Below are positions 44,786 through 54,873 of a stretch of DNA of 64,000 nucleotides, in pieces; within the stretch, counting starts at the first letter, position 1, and each line of letters starts with the position of its first letter. The notes beneath the pieces were generated by a model that was given only the letters and a program-made list of their open reading frames with translations, was not told the origin of the DNA and made no database searches. Made by a program: the position numbers and the translations under genes. Origin of the DNA: Bacillota bacterium (GTDB taxonomy: Bacteria > Bacillota > Clostridia > Oscillospirales > Ruminococcaceae); contig JAKPUQ010000098.1 of assembly GCA_029572815.1 (NCBI GenBank), positions 95,354 to 159,353 on the forward strand, read 5' to 3'.

Positions 44786-45089
44786 AGCAGCAGTAATCGG
44801 CGACAGTGCCAGCATATCAGGCTTTGCTGCCCTTGGACTTTCCGTTTTCCGTGAGACTGAACCCGAAAAGATCACCAAGCTCATTTCAAGACTTGCGGCT
44901 AATGACTTTGCTGTGATATACATCACAGAGCCCGCCGCTGCTCTTGTGAGCGATACTATAGCGAAATACAGAAACAGCAAGCTCCCTTCAATAGTCCTTA
45001 TCCCTGCCATTGAAGGCAATACGGGGGACGGCATGAGGGCGCTTCATGAGGCGGTAGAGAAAGCTGTCGGCTCAGATATACTGAATTAG
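44778..45089 (+). CDS. ntpG: V/A-type ATPase subunit F
   Basis: A 103-residue Rossmann-like central-stalk subunit. It opens with YKAAVIGDSASISGFAALGL and contains FAVIYITEPAA and PSIVLIPAIEG, typical of family F. It overlaps ntpC and precedes the catalytic A subunit by 21 bases. The gene symbol follows Enterococcus usage. Confidence 0.9.
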   Translation: MYKAAVIGDSASISGFAALGLSVFRETEPEKITKLISRLAANDFAVIYITEPAAALVSDTIAKYRNSKLPSIVLIPAIEGNTGDGMRALHEAVEKAVGSDILN

Positions 45090-45110
45090 GAAAGAGGCGG
45101 ATTTGCATAA

Positions 45111-46880
45111 ATGAACAGCAAAGGTACAGTAGTAAAAATTTCAGGACCGCTGGTCGTTGCCGAAGGTATGCGCGACGCCAATATGTTTGACGTTGTAAGA
45201 GTAAGCGAAAAGCGCCTTATCGGCGAAATAATAGAAATGCACGGCGACCGTGCTTCAATACAGGTCTATGAGGAGACCTCTGGTCTCGGTACGGGAGAAG
45301 GCGTTGAGTCTACAGGTGAGCCCATGAGCGTTGAGCTTGGTCCTGGACTTATCGGAAGCATCTTTGACGGAATACAGCGTCCCCTTGACGATATCAGAAA
45401 GGTCTGCGGAAATAACCTTCAGAGGGGTGTTGAAGTTCCCTCACTGAAAAGAGAACCTCTGTGGAAGTTTACTCCCACAGCAAAAGCCGGAGATAAGGTC
45501 ACAGGCGGAGACGTGATCGGAACTGTTCCCGAGACTGATATAGTTCTCCATAAGATAATGGTACCGAACGGTGTTGAAGGAAAAGTCAAGAAAATATCCG
45601 AAGGCGAGTTCCATGCTGATGATATTGTCTGCGTTGTAGAAACAGCCAAGGGTGACAAAGAGCTTTCACTTATACAGAAATGGCCTGTAAGACGCGGCAG
45701 ACCCTATAAGAAAAAACTTTCACCCGATATGCCTCTGGTAACAGGTCAGCGAGTTGTAGACTGTCTTTTCCCAATAGCTAAGGGCGGCGTTGCAGCTATC
45801 CCCGGACCTTTCGGAAGCGGCAAGACAGTAACCCAGCATCAGCTTGCAAAATGGGCTGAAGCTGACATCATCGTTTACATCGGCTGCGGCGAGCGCGGAA
45901 ACGAAATGACAGACGTTCTCAACGAGTTCCCCGAGCTTATCGACCCGCACACAGGAAAATCGCTTATGGAGCGAACAGTGCTTATCGCAAATACATCTGA
46001 TATGCCTGTTGCAGCCCGTGAGGCATCTGTTTACACAGGTATCACTATTGCAGAGTATTACCGCGATATGGGCTATTCTGTAGCTCTTATGGCAGACTCT
46101 ACCTCCCGTTGGGCTGAGGCTCTCCGTGAGATGTCAGGACGTCTTGAGGAAATGCCTGGTGATGAAGGTTATCCTGCATACCTTGGAAGCCGTCTTGCAC
46201 AGTTTTATGAGCGCGCAGGACGAGTTATCTCAAACGGAACCGTGGGCAGGGAAGGAGCACTATCAGTTATCGGAGCTGTTTCGCCTCCCGGCGGTGATAT
46301 CTCCGAACCTGTTTCCCAGGCAACCCTCCGTATCGTAAAGGTATTCTGGGGACTTGATGCAAATCTGGCTTATCAGAGACATTTCCCCGCTATAAACTGG
46401 CTCACCAGCTATTCGCTCTACGCTGATTCACTTGCAAACTGGTACGATAATAACGTATCAAAGGACTGGATGAAGTCCAGAGCGAGATTTATGGAGATAC
46501 TTCACGATGAAGCAGAGCTTAAGGAAATAGTAAAGCTGGTAGGTATGGACGCTTTGTCAGCAAAAGACAGACTAAAGATGGAAACAGCCCGCTCTATCCG
46601 TGAGGACTTCCTGCACCAGCTTGCATTCCACGAGGTCGACACCTATACAAGCCTCAAAAAACAGCTCTATATGATGAAGCTTATACTCAACTTCAACGAT
46701 GAAGCTGCTGATGCTGTAGCAAAAGGTGCTGACATTGAGGAAGTTGCAAACCTTGCGGTAAGAGAAAAAATCGGACGTTTCAAGTATATAGAAGAAGATA
46801 AAACAGACGCAGAATTCGACAAGCTCTCGGTAGAGATCTCCTCTGAGCTCAACGATCTGCTGGACAAGGAGGAAGACTGA
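45111..46880 (+). CDS. ntpA: V/A-type ATPase catalytic subunit A
   Basis: A 589-residue catalytic subunit with RBS GAAAGAGG. Walker A is [11 protein letters not shown], the catalytic Glu is in CGERGNEM, Walker B region [15 protein letters not shown], and the Arg/ordering motif [10 protein letters not shown]. The A-type non-homologous insert lies near residues 110-190. Its TGA shares a base with the ATG of subunit B. A very long reverse ORF here is a shadow. Confidence 0.97.
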   Translation: MNSKGTVVKISGPLVVAEGMRDANMFDVVRVSEKRLIGEIIEMHGDRASIQVYEETSGLGTGEGVESTGEPMSVELGPGLIGSIFDGIQRPLDDIRKVCGNNLQRGVEVPSLKREPLWKFTPTAKAGDKVTGGDVIGTVPETDIVLHKIMVPNGVEGKVKKISEGEFHADDIVCVVETAKGDKELSLIQKWPVRRGRPYKKKLSPDMPLVTGQRVVDCLFPIAKGGVAAIPGPFGSGKTVTQHQLAKWAEADIIVYIGCGERGNEMTDVLNEFPELIDPHTGKSLMERTVLIANTSDMPVAAREASVYTGITIAEYYRDMGYSVALMADSTSRWAEALREMSGRLEEMPGDEGYPAYLGSRLAQFYERAGRVISNGTVGREGALSVIGAVSPPGGDISEPVSQATLRIVKVFWGLDANLAYQRHFPAINWLTSYSLYADSLANWYDNNVSKDWMKSRARFMEILHDEAELKEIVKLVGMDALSAKDRLKMETARSIREDFLHQLAFHEVDTYTSLKKQLYMMKLILNFNDEAADAVAKGADIEEVANLAVREKIGRFKYIEEDKTDAEFDKLSVEISSELNDLLDKEED

Positions 46881-48256
46881 TGCCAAGAGAATACAGAACC
46901 ATTGAAGAAGCGGCTGGTCCTCTGCTTCTTGTAAAGGACGTCGAAAACGTAACATACGGTGAGCTCGCCGAAATAAGACTTAAAGACGGTGAAAAGCGCC
47001 GCTGCCGTGTGCTTGAGATAGATGGCACCAATGCGCTGGTACAGCTCTTTGAGAACGCCGCAGGTATCAATCTTCAGGACAGCAGCGTAGTATTCTCGGG
47101 ACACCAGATGGAGCTTGGAGTTTCCGAGGATATGCTCGGACGAGTTTTTGACGGTCTTGGCAGGCCTATTGATGATGGTCCCGAGATAATCCCCGAGATG
47201 AGACTTGATGTAAACGGTCTCCCTATGAATCCTGTTGCGAGACAGTATCCTCAGGAGTTCATACAGACAGGAGTTTCGGCAATAGACGGACTTAACACCC
47301 TTGTAAGAGGACAGAAGCTTCCTATATTCTCTGCCAGCGGTCTTCCTCACGCACAGCTTGCCGCTCAGATAGCAAGACAGGCTAAGGTTCGCGGCAAGAA
47401 CGAGCAGTTCGCTGTTGTATTCGCTGCAATGGGTATTACTTTCGAGGAGTCTGAATACTTTGTTCAGAGCTTCAGAAGCACAGGAGCTCTTGACCGCACA
47501 GTTCTCTTTATAAATCTTGCTAACGACTCAGCGATTGAGCGCCTTGCTACTCCTAAAATGGCTCTTACCGCCGCTGAGTATCTTGCATTTGAGAAGGGAA
47601 TGCACGTTCTTGTTATCCTTACTGATATCACAAACTACGCAGATGCTCTTCGTGAGGTCTCCGCAGCCCGTAAGGAAGTTCCCGGACGCCGCGGCTATCC
47701 CGGTTATATGTATACAGACCTTGCTACTATATATGAGCGCGCAGGCCGTCAAAACGGAAAAGAGGGAAGTATCACAATGATACCGATCCTTACCATGCCT
47801 GAGGACGACAAGACACACCCGATCCCTGACCTTACCGGCTATATCACAGAGGGACAGATAATCCTCTCCCGTGAGCTTTACAGAAAGGGAATCAATCCTC
47901 CTGTTGATGTTCTGCCCTCACTTTCACGACTTAAGGATAAAGGTATCGGCGAAGGAAAGACAAGAGCCGACCACTCCGACACTATGAATCAGCTCTTCTC
48001 CGCTTATGCAAGAGGTAAAGATGCAAAGGAACTCATGGTCGTTCTTGGTGAGGCAGCTCTGACGCCTACAGACCTGCTTTATGCTAAATTTGCAGATGAG
48101 TTCGAGAAAAGATATGTTTCCCAGGGCTTTGAGAACAACAGAAGCATCGAGGAAACACTTTCCATCGGCTGGGAGCTGCTGAAGCTCCTCCCCAGAAGCG
48201 AGCTCCGCAGAATAAGAGAGGAATATCTGGTCAAGTACTATGATACCCAGAAATGA
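46880..48256 (+). CDS. ntpB: V/A-type ATPase regulatory subunit B
   Basis: A 458-residue non-catalytic nucleotide-binding subunit. It overlaps the A subunit by one base (TGATG). The degenerate P-loop region reads [18 protein letters not shown] without GKT, as expected for B subunits. [19 protein letters not shown] and [14 protein letters not shown] match the family. Length is normal. Confidence 0.97.
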   Translation: MPREYRTIEEAAGPLLLVKDVENVTYGELAEIRLKDGEKRRCRVLEIDGTNALVQLFENAAGINLQDSSVVFSGHQMELGVSEDMLGRVFDGLGRPIDDGPEIIPEMRLDVNGLPMNPVARQYPQEFIQTGVSAIDGLNTLVRGQKLPIFSASGLPHAQLAAQIARQAKVRGKNEQFAVVFAAMGITFEESEYFVQSFRSTGALDRTVLFINLANDSAIERLATPKMALTAAEYLAFEKGMHVLVILTDITNYADALREVSAARKEVPGRRGYPGYMYTDLATIYERAGRQNGKEGSITMIPILTMPEDDKTHPIPDLTGYITEGQIILSRELYRKGINPPVDVLPSLSRLKDKGIGEGKTRADHSDTMNQLFSAYARGKDAKELMVVLGEAALTPTDLLYAKFADEFEKRYVSQGFENNRSIEETLSIGWELLKLLPRSELRRIREEYLVKYYDTQK

Positions 48257-48266
48257 GGTGAGCTGA

Positions 48267-48917
48267 TTGGCAAGATTAAATGTTAATCCCACCAGAATGG
48301 AGCTTAGCAAGCTGAAAAAGAAGCTCTCCTCAGCAAGAAGAGGTCACAAGCTTCTCAAGGATAAACGCGATGAGCTTATGAGACAGTTTATGATACTCAT
48401 AAAGGAAAACCGCCAGCTGCGAACAGAAGTCGAAAAGGCTATAAATGAAGCCAACCGATATATGGCTGTTGCAGGCTCTGTGATGCAGAAGGAAGTACTT
48501 GAAACTGCGCTGATGCTTCCGAAGCAGGAAGTAGAGCTGGACGTCAGTGAAAAAAATGTAATGAGTGTATATATCCCCGAATTCAAGACCAAATTCAGGA
48601 CAGATGATACCAATGATATATATTCATACGGTATGGCGTTCACATCTATTGACCTTGACGGCGCAGTAAGTGCCCTCAGCGCTGTCTTTCCAAAGATGAT
48701 AAGACTTGCTGAAATAGAAAAAGCCTGCCAGCTTATGGCAGACGAGATAGAAAAGACACGCAGACGTGTAAATGCTCTTGAGCATATAATGATACCTGAC
48801 TATGAGGAGACGATCAAATTCATAACCATGAAGCTCTCAGAAAACGAGAGAAGCACCACCACATCTCTTATGAAGGTAAAGGATATGGTACTCAAGCAGA
48901 GTCATAATTATCACTAA
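48267..48917 (+). CDS. ntpD: V/A-type ATPase central-stalk subunit D
   Basis: A 216-residue helical rotor subunit with TTG start at 48267 after GAGGTG. It begins ARLNVNPTRMELSKLKKKL and has RRVNALEHIMIPDYEETIKF near the C-terminus, diagnostic of family D. It is last in the operon; a strong bidirectional terminator follows. Confidence 0.95.
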   Translation: MARLNVNPTRMELSKLKKKLSSARRGHKLLKDKRDELMRQFMILIKENRQLRTEVEKAINEANRYMAVAGSVMQKEVLETALMLPKQEVELDVSEKNVMSVYIPEFKTKFRTDDTNDIYSYGMAFTSIDLDGAVSALSAVFPKMIRLAEIEKACQLMADEIEKTRRRVNALEHIMIPDYEETIKFITMKLSENERSTTTSLMKVKDMVLKQSHNYH

Positions 48918-48922
48918 CAGAA

Positions 48923-48957
48923 AACCTCCTATGGAATACCATAGGAGGTTCATTTTT
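48923..48957 (+). terminator. Bidirectional terminator between V-ATPase operon and fkbM-like gene
   Basis: AACCTCCTATGG pairs with CCATAGGAGGTT around AATA, then CATTTTTT; AAAA flanks it on the left for the minus strand. Confidence 0.92.
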
Positions 48958-50021
48958 TATAAAGTAGCGTAGAGATTGGTTTCCCACGCGGGGATATAGA
49001 GCTGATGTCTGATATAGAGCTTATATGAAGGATTGAGTTTCTTGATAAGCAGCGGAAGCTCAAAAATGTCCTCGTTTCTGTGATAAAGTGAAACCATAAG
49101 CTTAGGAGCGTAGTGTGAGATCGTAAGTGCAGAGCCCCATATAGCCTCTCGTTCAAAGCCTTCAACGTCCATTTTGATTATTGTAGCAGGCTTTTTGGCA
49201 AGGATACTGTCTACGGAAAGTGCTCCCACCATATTGTCAGAGCTTGCGCTTATTGCGGACTGACGTCCCGCCTTTGCGGAGAATGGGAGCTCAGTATCAA
49301 CACACCATGCCGCAGCATTATATGCGTAAACATGAGGCATACCGTCAACAAACTTAGCCAGCTTCTTGAAGTTCTTTTTATCAGGCTCAAGAGCGTATAT
49401 TGAAACATACTTGCCATGGGTAAACTCAAGGATCTCCTTTATAGTATCTCCGTTATATGCTCCCAGATCAACATAGACCTCATTGAGGTTTGGCTTGATG
49501 ATCTTTTTATAAATCTCAGCCTTTGGAGTAGTTACTGCTGACAGGTATTCGATCTTTCCGCTTATTTTGAAATTGATGATATTTGCGTATACCTTTCGTG
49601 AATAATCATCAGCAAGGCTGTCATAGACCTGCTGTATCTTGTCAGCGTGCTCCATGCAGTACTCATAAGTGAAAATACCGCTTCCGATGACAGGAACATC
49701 AGGGACATACAACGTGTGCTTTGCAGCAATAGCGTGGACCTTATCCACTATCTCCTGATAACCTGCTGCAAATGCGAGAACAACAACAAAATCGTCAACA
49801 GCTTCTTCTATTTCCGAAAGCTTATGTACTCTGTAACCCTCAAAAGAATGTCCGCGTACAAAATCATCGCTTGCAAAGATACCTGCTACAGTGATTTTCT
49901 TATTACGGAAAACAGACATGATCTTCAGTGCTCCGTCACCCATACCATATATAAAGATAGGACGCTTTTCAGCTTTTAGTCTGTCCCAGCTGGATTGTTT
50001 TTCTGTTATAAACGAGAGCAT
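48957..50021 (-). CDS. FkbM-family methyltransferase with N-terminal Rossmann-like domain
   Basis: A 354-residue protein if the ATG at 50021 is used, favoured by GAGGTG 9 bases upstream; a TTG at 50045 with GGAG is the alternative. The N-terminal 110 residues hold a nucleotide-type fold (IFIYGMGDGALKIMSVF). Residues about 170-350 are the FkbM methyltransferase (YVDLGAYNGDTIKEI as SAM motif I, YALEPDKKNF, and IIKMDVEGFEREA). Such enzymes methylate sugars or secondary metabolites. The preceding PH-like gene is coupled to it; the link is not obvious. Confidence 0.85.
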   Translation of the reverse strand: MLSFITEKQSSWDRLKAEKRPIFIYGMGDGALKIMSVFRNKKITVAGIFASDDFVRGHSFEGYRVHKLSEIEEAVDDFVVVLAFAAGYQEIVDKVHAIAAKHTLYVPDVPVIGSGIFTYEYCMEHADKIQQVYDSLADDYSRKVYANIINFKISGKIEYLSAVTTPKAEIYKKIIKPNLNEVYVDLGAYNGDTIKEILEFTHGKYVSIYALEPDKKNFKKLAKFVDGMPHVYAYNAAAWCVDTELPFSAKAGRQSAISASSDNMVGALSVDSILAKKPATIIKMDVEGFEREAIWGSALTISHYAPKLMVSLYHRNEDIFELPLLIKKLNPSYKLYIRHQLYIPAWETNLYATL

Positions 50022-50041
50022 TCTCCCAATCACCTCTGAAA

Positions 50042-50464
50042 TCAAAAATCTCCGTTGTGGTCATGCATATCGTCGTACTCGTCGTATTGATCGTGACCTG
50101 AATGGAAGCCCATCATATCTCTGCCTCTGATCCCGTACTTATCTCTCATGACAGTGAGATACTTATCAATGAGCTCTGAGACCTTTCTGACATTTTTTAT
50201 GCAGTGGACCTCCTTGGAAGGAGTATCAGCATCTCGGCTGTATATGATAATGGTACCGCAATTGAAAAGGCGCTGGAAAAACGGATACTTTACTTTTTTA
50301 TCTGTGATCTTGTAAAGGTCAATCTCATCCTCATCGATACTGAGGAATCCCGTTCTGGTAATGAATTTCGATTCGGTAAGATAATACCGTGTAAATGTGA
50401 GAGGCAGACCGAAAAGTGAACGTTTTTTATCTGTCCATACATAGTCGAAAGCATTTTTTTTCAT
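50042..50464 (-). CDS. PH-domain-like small protein with His/Asp tail
   Basis: A 140-residue protein with GGAGGATTAGGTT before its ATG. Residues about 10-105 resemble the bacterial PH (bPH_2/YdbS) fold, with FTRYYLTESKFITRTGFLSI and IDLYKITDKK as strand-rich segments. The C-terminus (HSGHDQYDEYDDMHDHNGDF) is rich in His and Asp and could bind metal ions. No membrane helix is present. The function is unknown; the gene is first in a two-gene unit. Confidence 0.7.
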   Translation of the reverse strand: MKKNAFDYVWTDKKRSLFGLPLTFTRYYLTESKFITRTGFLSIDEDEIDLYKITDKKVKYPFFQRLFNCGTIIIYSRDADTPSKEVHCIKNVRKVSELIDKYLTVMRDKYGIRGRDMMGFHSGHDQYDEYDDMHDHNGDF

Positions 50465-50508
50465 AACCTAATCCTCCAATCTGTTAATAGGCAGACCTCT
50501 TAACTACT

Positions 50509-50537
50509 ATTTTACCACATAACGCATCATTAGTCAA
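50509..50537 (-). promoter_or_regulatory. Promoter of the PH-like/FkbM pair (minus strand)
   Basis: Reading leftward: TTGACT (50537-50532), 17 bases, TAAAAT (50514-50509) with TGG extended -10. Confidence 0.72.
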
Positions 50538-50620
50538 CTATATTCTTTAAGAAAACTGTTAAAACAGCAGAACATATAACTTAATAAAAGCAGCTTTTTT
50601 CGTAAAAATCCAAAAAAGGC

Positions 50621-50649
50621 TTTACAAAAATGATTTTATGTGGTATAAT
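50621..50649 (+). promoter_or_regulatory. Promoter of rpsO-pnp
   Basis: TTTACA (50621-50626), 17-base spacer, TATAAT (50644-50649) with TGG extended -10. Confidence 0.8.
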
Positions 50650-50655
50650 ATTATC

Positions 50656-50738
50656 ACCGTGTACTTGGTTCGGGGCTTGTCCTCGACTTTCACCCCATAC
50701 TGAGTTAACGAAATATATTTTATCAAGAGGTGCTTCAA
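50656..50738 (+). promoter_or_regulatory. rpsO leader with hairpin, possible S15 autoregulatory site
   Basis: TCGGGG (50670-50675) pairs with CCTCGA (50681-50686) around CTTGT; an alternative pairs GGGG with CCCC at 50692-50696. S15 represses its own mRNA through leader structures in several bacteria; whether this is one is inference. Confidence 0.35.
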
Positions 50739-51005
50739 ATGTTATTGAAGGATGAAAAGACAGCCGTTATCGAGGCTAACAGAACACACGAAAACGACAC
50801 AGGATCTCCTGAGGTTCAGATCGCTATCCTCACAAGAAGGATCAACGACCTTACAAACCACCTCAAGACCCACAAGAACGATCACCACTCAAGAAGAGGT
50901 CTTCTCAAGATGGTTGGTCACAGACGTAACCTTCTCGGCTATCTCAAGAAGAAGGACATCAACAGATACCGTGCTATCGTAGAGAAGCTCGGTCTCCGTA
51001 AGTAA
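50739..51005 (+). CDS. rpsO: 30S ribosomal protein S15
   Basis: An 88-residue protein binding 16S rRNA. ATG 50739 is preferred to the GTG at 50730, which is part of the AAGAGGTG ribosome site. Conserved residues [30 protein letters not shown] and [10 protein letters not shown] are all present. It precedes pnp, the usual bacterial order. Confidence 0.98.
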   Translation: MLLKDEKTAVIEANRTHENDTGSPEVQIAILTRRINDLTNHLKTHKNDHHSRRGLLKMVGHRRNLLGYLKKKDINRYRAIVEKLGLRK

Positions 51006-51016
51006 TCATGTGTACG

Positions 51017-51047
51017 AAGGCAGCGGGGCTCTATGCCCTTCTGCCTT
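51017..51047 (+). terminator. Hairpin after rpsO, likely partial terminator or RNA processing site
   Basis: AAGGCAG pairs with CTGCCTT, with inner GGGC/GCCC. No T run follows, so read-through into pnp is expected. Confidence 0.45.
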
Positions 51048-51053
51048 TACGTC

Positions 51054-51146
51054 TATCAGAGTGCAGGGATTAGAAGTCAGAGGTAAGGGTCGGAAACGAC
51101 TGTTTGCAGGCTTTTACCTCTAACTTCTAAAGGCTCTCCTCTGATA
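51054..51146 (+). promoter_or_regulatory. Long stem-loop leader of pnp
   Basis: TTAGAAGT-C-AGAGGTAA (51070-51086) pairs with TTACCTCT-A-ACTTCTAA (51114-51130) as a 16-bp stem with a single mismatch, extendable by three pairs. An inner GTCG-GAAA-CGAC hairpin is at 51089-51100. Outer arms TATCAGAG (51054-51061) and CTCTGATA (51139-51146) close the whole. E. coli pnp is controlled through an RNase III-cut leader hairpin; this may be a functional counterpart (inference). Confidence 0.6.
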
Positions 51147-51174
51147 AAAAATAATCAAATTGGAGGCAGATTAT

Positions 51175-53289
51175 ATGTTTGAAAACTACAGAACTTTTGA
51201 AACAACATATGCGGGAAGACCGCTTATCGTTGAAACAGGCAAAACCTGCGGACTTTCCAACGGTTCATGTTGGGTAAGATACGGCGAGACAGTAGTAATG
51301 GCTAATGTTACAGCAAGTGCAAAGCCCAGAGAGGGCATTGATTTCTTCCCTCTGTCAGTTGACTATGAGGAGAGACTTTACTCAGTAGGCAGGATCCCCG
51401 GCTCGTTTACAAAGCGTGAGGGCAAGCCTTCCGAAAAGGCTATCCTTACATCACGCTGCGTTGACAGACCTATCCGTCCTCTGTTCCCCAAAGACATGAG
51501 AAATGGCGTTTCTGTTGTAATGACAGTTCTTGCAGTAGAGCCTGACAATTCACCCGAGATCGCAGGTATGATCGCTACTTCAATAGCTATCTCTATTTCC
51601 GATATTCCGTGGAATGGTCCTATAGCTGGTATTAATGTTGGCCTTGTAGACGGTGAGATCGTTCTCAATCCTACTCTTGAGCAGAGAGCTAAGACAGACC
51701 TTACACTTACAGTTGCAGGTACCGCCGAGAAGATCGTTATGATCGAGGCAGGCGCTAACGAAGTTCCCGAGGACACAATGCTTGAGGCTATCCTCAAGGG
51801 TCATGAGGAGATCAAGAAGATGGTCGCTTTCATCAGCGATATCCGCGCTCAGATCGGTAAACCCAAGTTCACATTCGAGTCAATGGAAGTTGACCACGAT
51901 ATGTTCGATGCTATCGAAGCATTTGCTGCTGACCGCGTAAAGGTCGCTCTTGATACAAATGACAAGAATGTTCGTGATGAGAGACTTGCTCCCATTGTTG
52001 ACGATATTCATGCAAACTTTGATGAGAAGTATCCCGAGCAGATCCCCATGATCGATGAGTGTATCTACAAGCTTCAGAAGAAGATCGTTCGTACATGGCT
52101 CTATGAAGGCAAGCGTGTTGACGGACGTGGAATCGACGAGATCCGTCCTCTTGCTGCTGAAGTCGGTGTTCTTCCACGTGTACATGGTTCAGGTCTCTTT
52201 ACAAGAGGTCAGACACAGGTACTCACTGTCGCAACTCTCGGCCCTGTAAGCGATTCTCAGAAGATCGACGGACTCGATGAAGAAGACTCAAAGAGATATA
52301 TGCACCAGTACAACTTCCCGAGCTATTCTGTAGGTGAGACAAAGCCCAGCAGAGGTCCCGGACGTCGTGAGATAGGCCACGGTGCTCTTGCAGAGAGAGC
52401 TCTTGCTCCTGTAATTCCTCCTGTCGAGGAATTCCCATATGCACTCAGACTGGTTTCAGAGGTACTTTCTTCCAACGGTTCCACATCACAGGGCTCTATC
52501 TGTGGTTCAACTCTTGCTCTTATGGACGCAGGTGTTCCGATCAAGGCTCCCGTTGCAGGTATCTCATGCGGACTTATCACACTTCCTGACAGCGATGAGT
52601 TCATGACAATGGTAGATATCCAGGGTCTTGAGGATTTCTTCGGCGATATGGACTTCAAGGTAGGCGGTACACACAAGGGTATCACTGCTATCCAGGTCGA
52701 TATTAAGGTTGACGGACTTACCCCCGCTATCATAAAGGAAGCATTTGAGAAGACCAGAAAGGCTCGTCTCTATATCCTTGATGAGATCATGCTCAAGGCT
52801 ATTCCCGAGAGCAGACCTACAGTAAACAAGTATGCTCCCAAGATGCTCCAGACAAAGATCCCCGTTGACAAGATCCGTGAGGTCATTGGTCAGGGCGGAA
52901 AGGTCATCCAGAAGATCTCTGCAGACTGCGATGTTAAGATCGACATTAGTGATGACGGTAATGTATTCATCAGCGGTGTTGACGGTGATAATGCAAACAA
53001 GGCACTTCAGATAATTCACACTATCGCAAATGACCCTGAAGTAGGCGCTATCTACAAGGGTAAGGTAGTAAGGATCATGGACTTTGGTGCTTTCGTAGAG
53101 ATCGCTCCCGGTAAGGATGGTCTGGTACACATCTCCAAGCTGGACAAGCAGAGAGTCGAGAAGGTTGAGGATGTTGTTTCTATCGGTGACGAGATCGTTG
53201 TTAAGGTAACAGAGATCGACCGTCAGGGCAGAATAAACCTCTCACGCAAGGACGCTCTTGCTGAGATCGAAGCTAAGAAGAAGAACTAA
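51175..53289 (+). CDS. pnp: Polyribonucleotide nucleotidyltransferase
   Basis: A 704-residue phosphorolytic 3'-5' exoribonuclease of the RNA decay machinery. ATG 51175 follows TGGAGG. Two RNase PH-like cores are visible ([16 protein letters not shown] in the first; [13 protein letters not shown] and catalytic-core [14 protein letters not shown] in the second). A KH domain ([12 protein letters not shown]) and an S1 domain ([20 protein letters not shown]) end the protein. Length is normal. Confidence 0.98.
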   Translation: MFENYRTFETTYAGRPLIVETGKTCGLSNGSCWVRYGETVVMANVTASAKPREGIDFFPLSVDYEERLYSVGRIPGSFTKREGKPSEKAILTSRCVDRPIRPLFPKDMRNGVSVVMTVLAVEPDNSPEIAGMIATSIAISISDIPWNGPIAGINVGLVDGEIVLNPTLEQRAKTDLTLTVAGTAEKIVMIEAGANEVPEDTMLEAILKGHEEIKKMVAFISDIRAQIGKPKFTFESMEVDHDMFDAIEAFAADRVKVALDTNDKNVRDERLAPIVDDIHANFDEKYPEQIPMIDECIYKLQKKIVRTWLYEGKRVDGRGIDEIRPLAAEVGVLPRVHGSGLFTRGQTQVLTVATLGPVSDSQKIDGLDEEDSKRYMHQYNFPSYSVGETKPSRGPGRREIGHGALAERALAPVIPPVEEFPYALRLVSEVLSSNGSTSQGSICGSTLALMDAGVPIKAPVAGISCGLITLPDSDEFMTMVDIQGLEDFFGDMDFKVGGTHKGITAIQVDIKVDGLTPAIIKEAFEKTRKARLYILDEIMLKAIPESRPTVNKYAPKMLQTKIPVDKIREVIGQGGKVIQKISADCDVKIDISDDGNVFISGVDGDNANKALQIIHTIANDPEVGAIYKGKVVRIMDFGAFVEIAPGKDGLVHISKLDKQRVEKVEDVVSIGDEIVVKVTEIDRQGRINLSRKDALAEIEAKKKN

Positions 53290-53301
53290 AGAAATTATTT
53301 C

Positions 53302-53342
53302 CATAGCATTTCTGAGATCACTCGGAAATGCTATGTTTTTTA
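53302..53342 (+). terminator. Terminator of rpsO-pnp
   Basis: CATAGCATTTC pairs with GAAATGCTATG around a 12-base loop, then TTTTTTTA. Confidence 0.9.
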
Positions 53343-53344
53343 CA

Positions 53345-53389
53345 AAAAAGGACCGCAGCGCATCTTTAACAGATTGCTGCGGTTCTTTT
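53345..53389 (-). terminator. Terminator of the GntR-ABC operon (minus strand)
   Basis: On the minus strand GAACCGCAGC pairs with GCTGCGGTCC (G.T allowed) around a 16-base loop, followed by TTTTTT. Confidence 0.8.
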
Positions 53390-53395
53390 CATTTA

Positions 53396-54034
53396 TTAAA
53401 GCTCTTTTCTTTCATATATTCTTATTGAAGAAAGCCACGAAATTACGATTACTGAGACTATAACAACTATTGATAAAACTATAAAAACAGGGAAGTTACT
53501 GAACAGCTTCATAGCCTTTGCAGTGAACTTTTTTGAATCAGACATCACCATTGCGGGAACGACGCCGCAGATAACGCCTGTAATTATAAGGTAGAATATT
53601 CTGCCGTTGGTGGTTCCGAATTTGAAGTTGAGAGGAATAGACAGGCAGGGGACTACAAGAGCAAGAGCAAATGAAGCCAGAGCCATGAGAAGCGTCGAAC
53701 GAGCGTCAACTGTATTGTATATCATTGACTGGATAAAGTGTACTGCACTTACAACAACTGAGCCGATCAAAGCCATAAGCACCATGGTAATGTACTTGGA
53801 TGATACAATGCTCTTTCTTTCTAATGGCATACACTGTGCAAATGAATTCCAGCGGCTCAATTCATCGTAAGTCATGTTTCCAAGTGTCAGCATTGAAAGA
53901 AGTACAGGAATTAGCATTACAAACATAAACTGCTTATTGAAAATTCCAAATAGTGTAAAAATCGGTATAATGATAATAGAGAGTTTATTATTCTTGAACA
54001 TTACAAATATTTCTTTTAAAAGTAAACCTTTCAC
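53396..54034 (-). CDS. ABC-2 type permease, YtrC/ABC2 family
   Basis: A 212-residue membrane protein. GTG 54034 is chosen because AAGGAGG precedes it by 8 bases; the longer ORF would overlap the ATPase gene. Six hydrophobic segments are seen, and MTYDELSRWNSFAQCMPLER is typical of ABC2_membrane family permeases paired with GntR-controlled ATPases. Substrate unknown; in Firmicutes such units respond to cell-wall antibiotics or peptides. Confidence 0.82.
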   Translation of the reverse strand: MKGLLLKEIFVMFKNNKLSIIIIPIFTLFGIFNKQFMFVMLIPVLLSMLTLGNMTYDELSRWNSFAQCMPLERKSIVSSKYITMVLMALIGSVVVSAVHFIQSMIYNTVDARSTLLMALASFALALVVPCLSIPLNFKFGTTNGRIFYLIITGVICGVVPAMVMSDSKKFTAKAMKLFSNFPVFIVLSIVVIVSVIVISWLSSIRIYERKEL

Positions 54035-54035
54035 G

Positions 54036-54869
54036 TCAGTTTTCCTCCTTAGCCATAAATACAAAAAGATCTTCAATAGTGATAGGAGCAGTCCGGAAGC
54101 TTGCAGGAATAAGCTCCTGATCAACGATGGCCTCTGTGCTGAATTTACCTATTTTTTTACCCTTTATCGCGTCAGGATCAAGCTCGGAAAGCTGTTCCTC
54201 TGTTGCGTTTATAAAGCGGTATCTTTCAAGCAGGACGTCTTTCTCCTCGCAGAGCATAAGCTTTCCCTTATGAAGAAAAGCTATATAATCGCAAAGCTTT
54301 TCCAGGTCGCTTACAATATGAGAGGAGATAAGTATTGAATGTCCCTCATCTCTTGTAAAGTCATTGAGAATGTCGATTATCTCGTCTCTGACAAGTGGAT
54401 CAAGACCGCTTGTAGGTTCATCAAGTATGAGAAGCTTTGCGTTATGAGAGAGTGCAATGGCAATTGCAAGCTTCATCTTCATTCCTTTTGAAAAATCGCT
54501 GAATTTTTTGTTATCAGGAAGTGAGAACTTCTTTACGTAGTATCCGAAAGCCTTATCGTCCCAATTTGAATATATATTCTTCATCACCGATCTGACATTC
54601 TTAATATTGAGTGCCTGAGGAATACCAACTTCGTCAAGTACTACTCCGATATCCTTCTTCAGTTCGGCGCTCATATCCTGTCCAAGCACCTTAATGGTAC
54701 CGTGATCATATTTTTTTAAACCAAGAATGGAATTTATAGTTGTACTCTTACCTGCTCCGTTTTCGCCGATAAGTCCCATAATACATCCTGTAGGAAGTGT
54801 TAGTGAAAGATTATCCAGCTTAAAACCTTTATATTCCTTTGTAAGATCTTTAATTTCCAATGCGTTCAT
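54036..54869 (-). CDS. ABC transporter ATP-binding protein
   Basis: A 277-residue ATPase. ATG 54869 follows AGGAGTG; the longer start at 54899 is rejected. Walker A GENGAGKSTT, a signature region FSKGMKMKLAIAIAL (the canonical LSGGQ replaced by FSKGM, as is common in this subfamily), Walker B LLILDEPTSGLDP and the switch His in SSHIV. It is one base from the permease and four from the regulator, so the three form a tight operon. Confidence 0.92.
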   Translation of the reverse strand: MNALEIKDLTKEYKGFKLDNLSLTLPTGCIMGLIGENGAGKSTTINSILGLKKYDHGTIKVLGQDMSAELKKDIGVVLDEVGIPQALNIKNVRSVMKNIYSNWDDKAFGYYVKKFSLPDNKKFSDFSKGMKMKLAIAIALSHNAKLLILDEPTSGLDPLVRDEIIDILNDFTRDEGHSILISSHIVSDLEKLCDYIAFLHKGKLMLCEEKDVLLERYRFINATEEQLSELDPDAIKGKKIGKFSTEAIVDQELIPASFRTAPITIEDLFVFMAKEEN

Positions 54870-54873
54870 AAGA

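Noticed and set aside
46667-47350. 227-residue reverse ORF opposite ntpA/ntpB
   Set aside because: Shadow; no ribosome site and the forward genes are certain.
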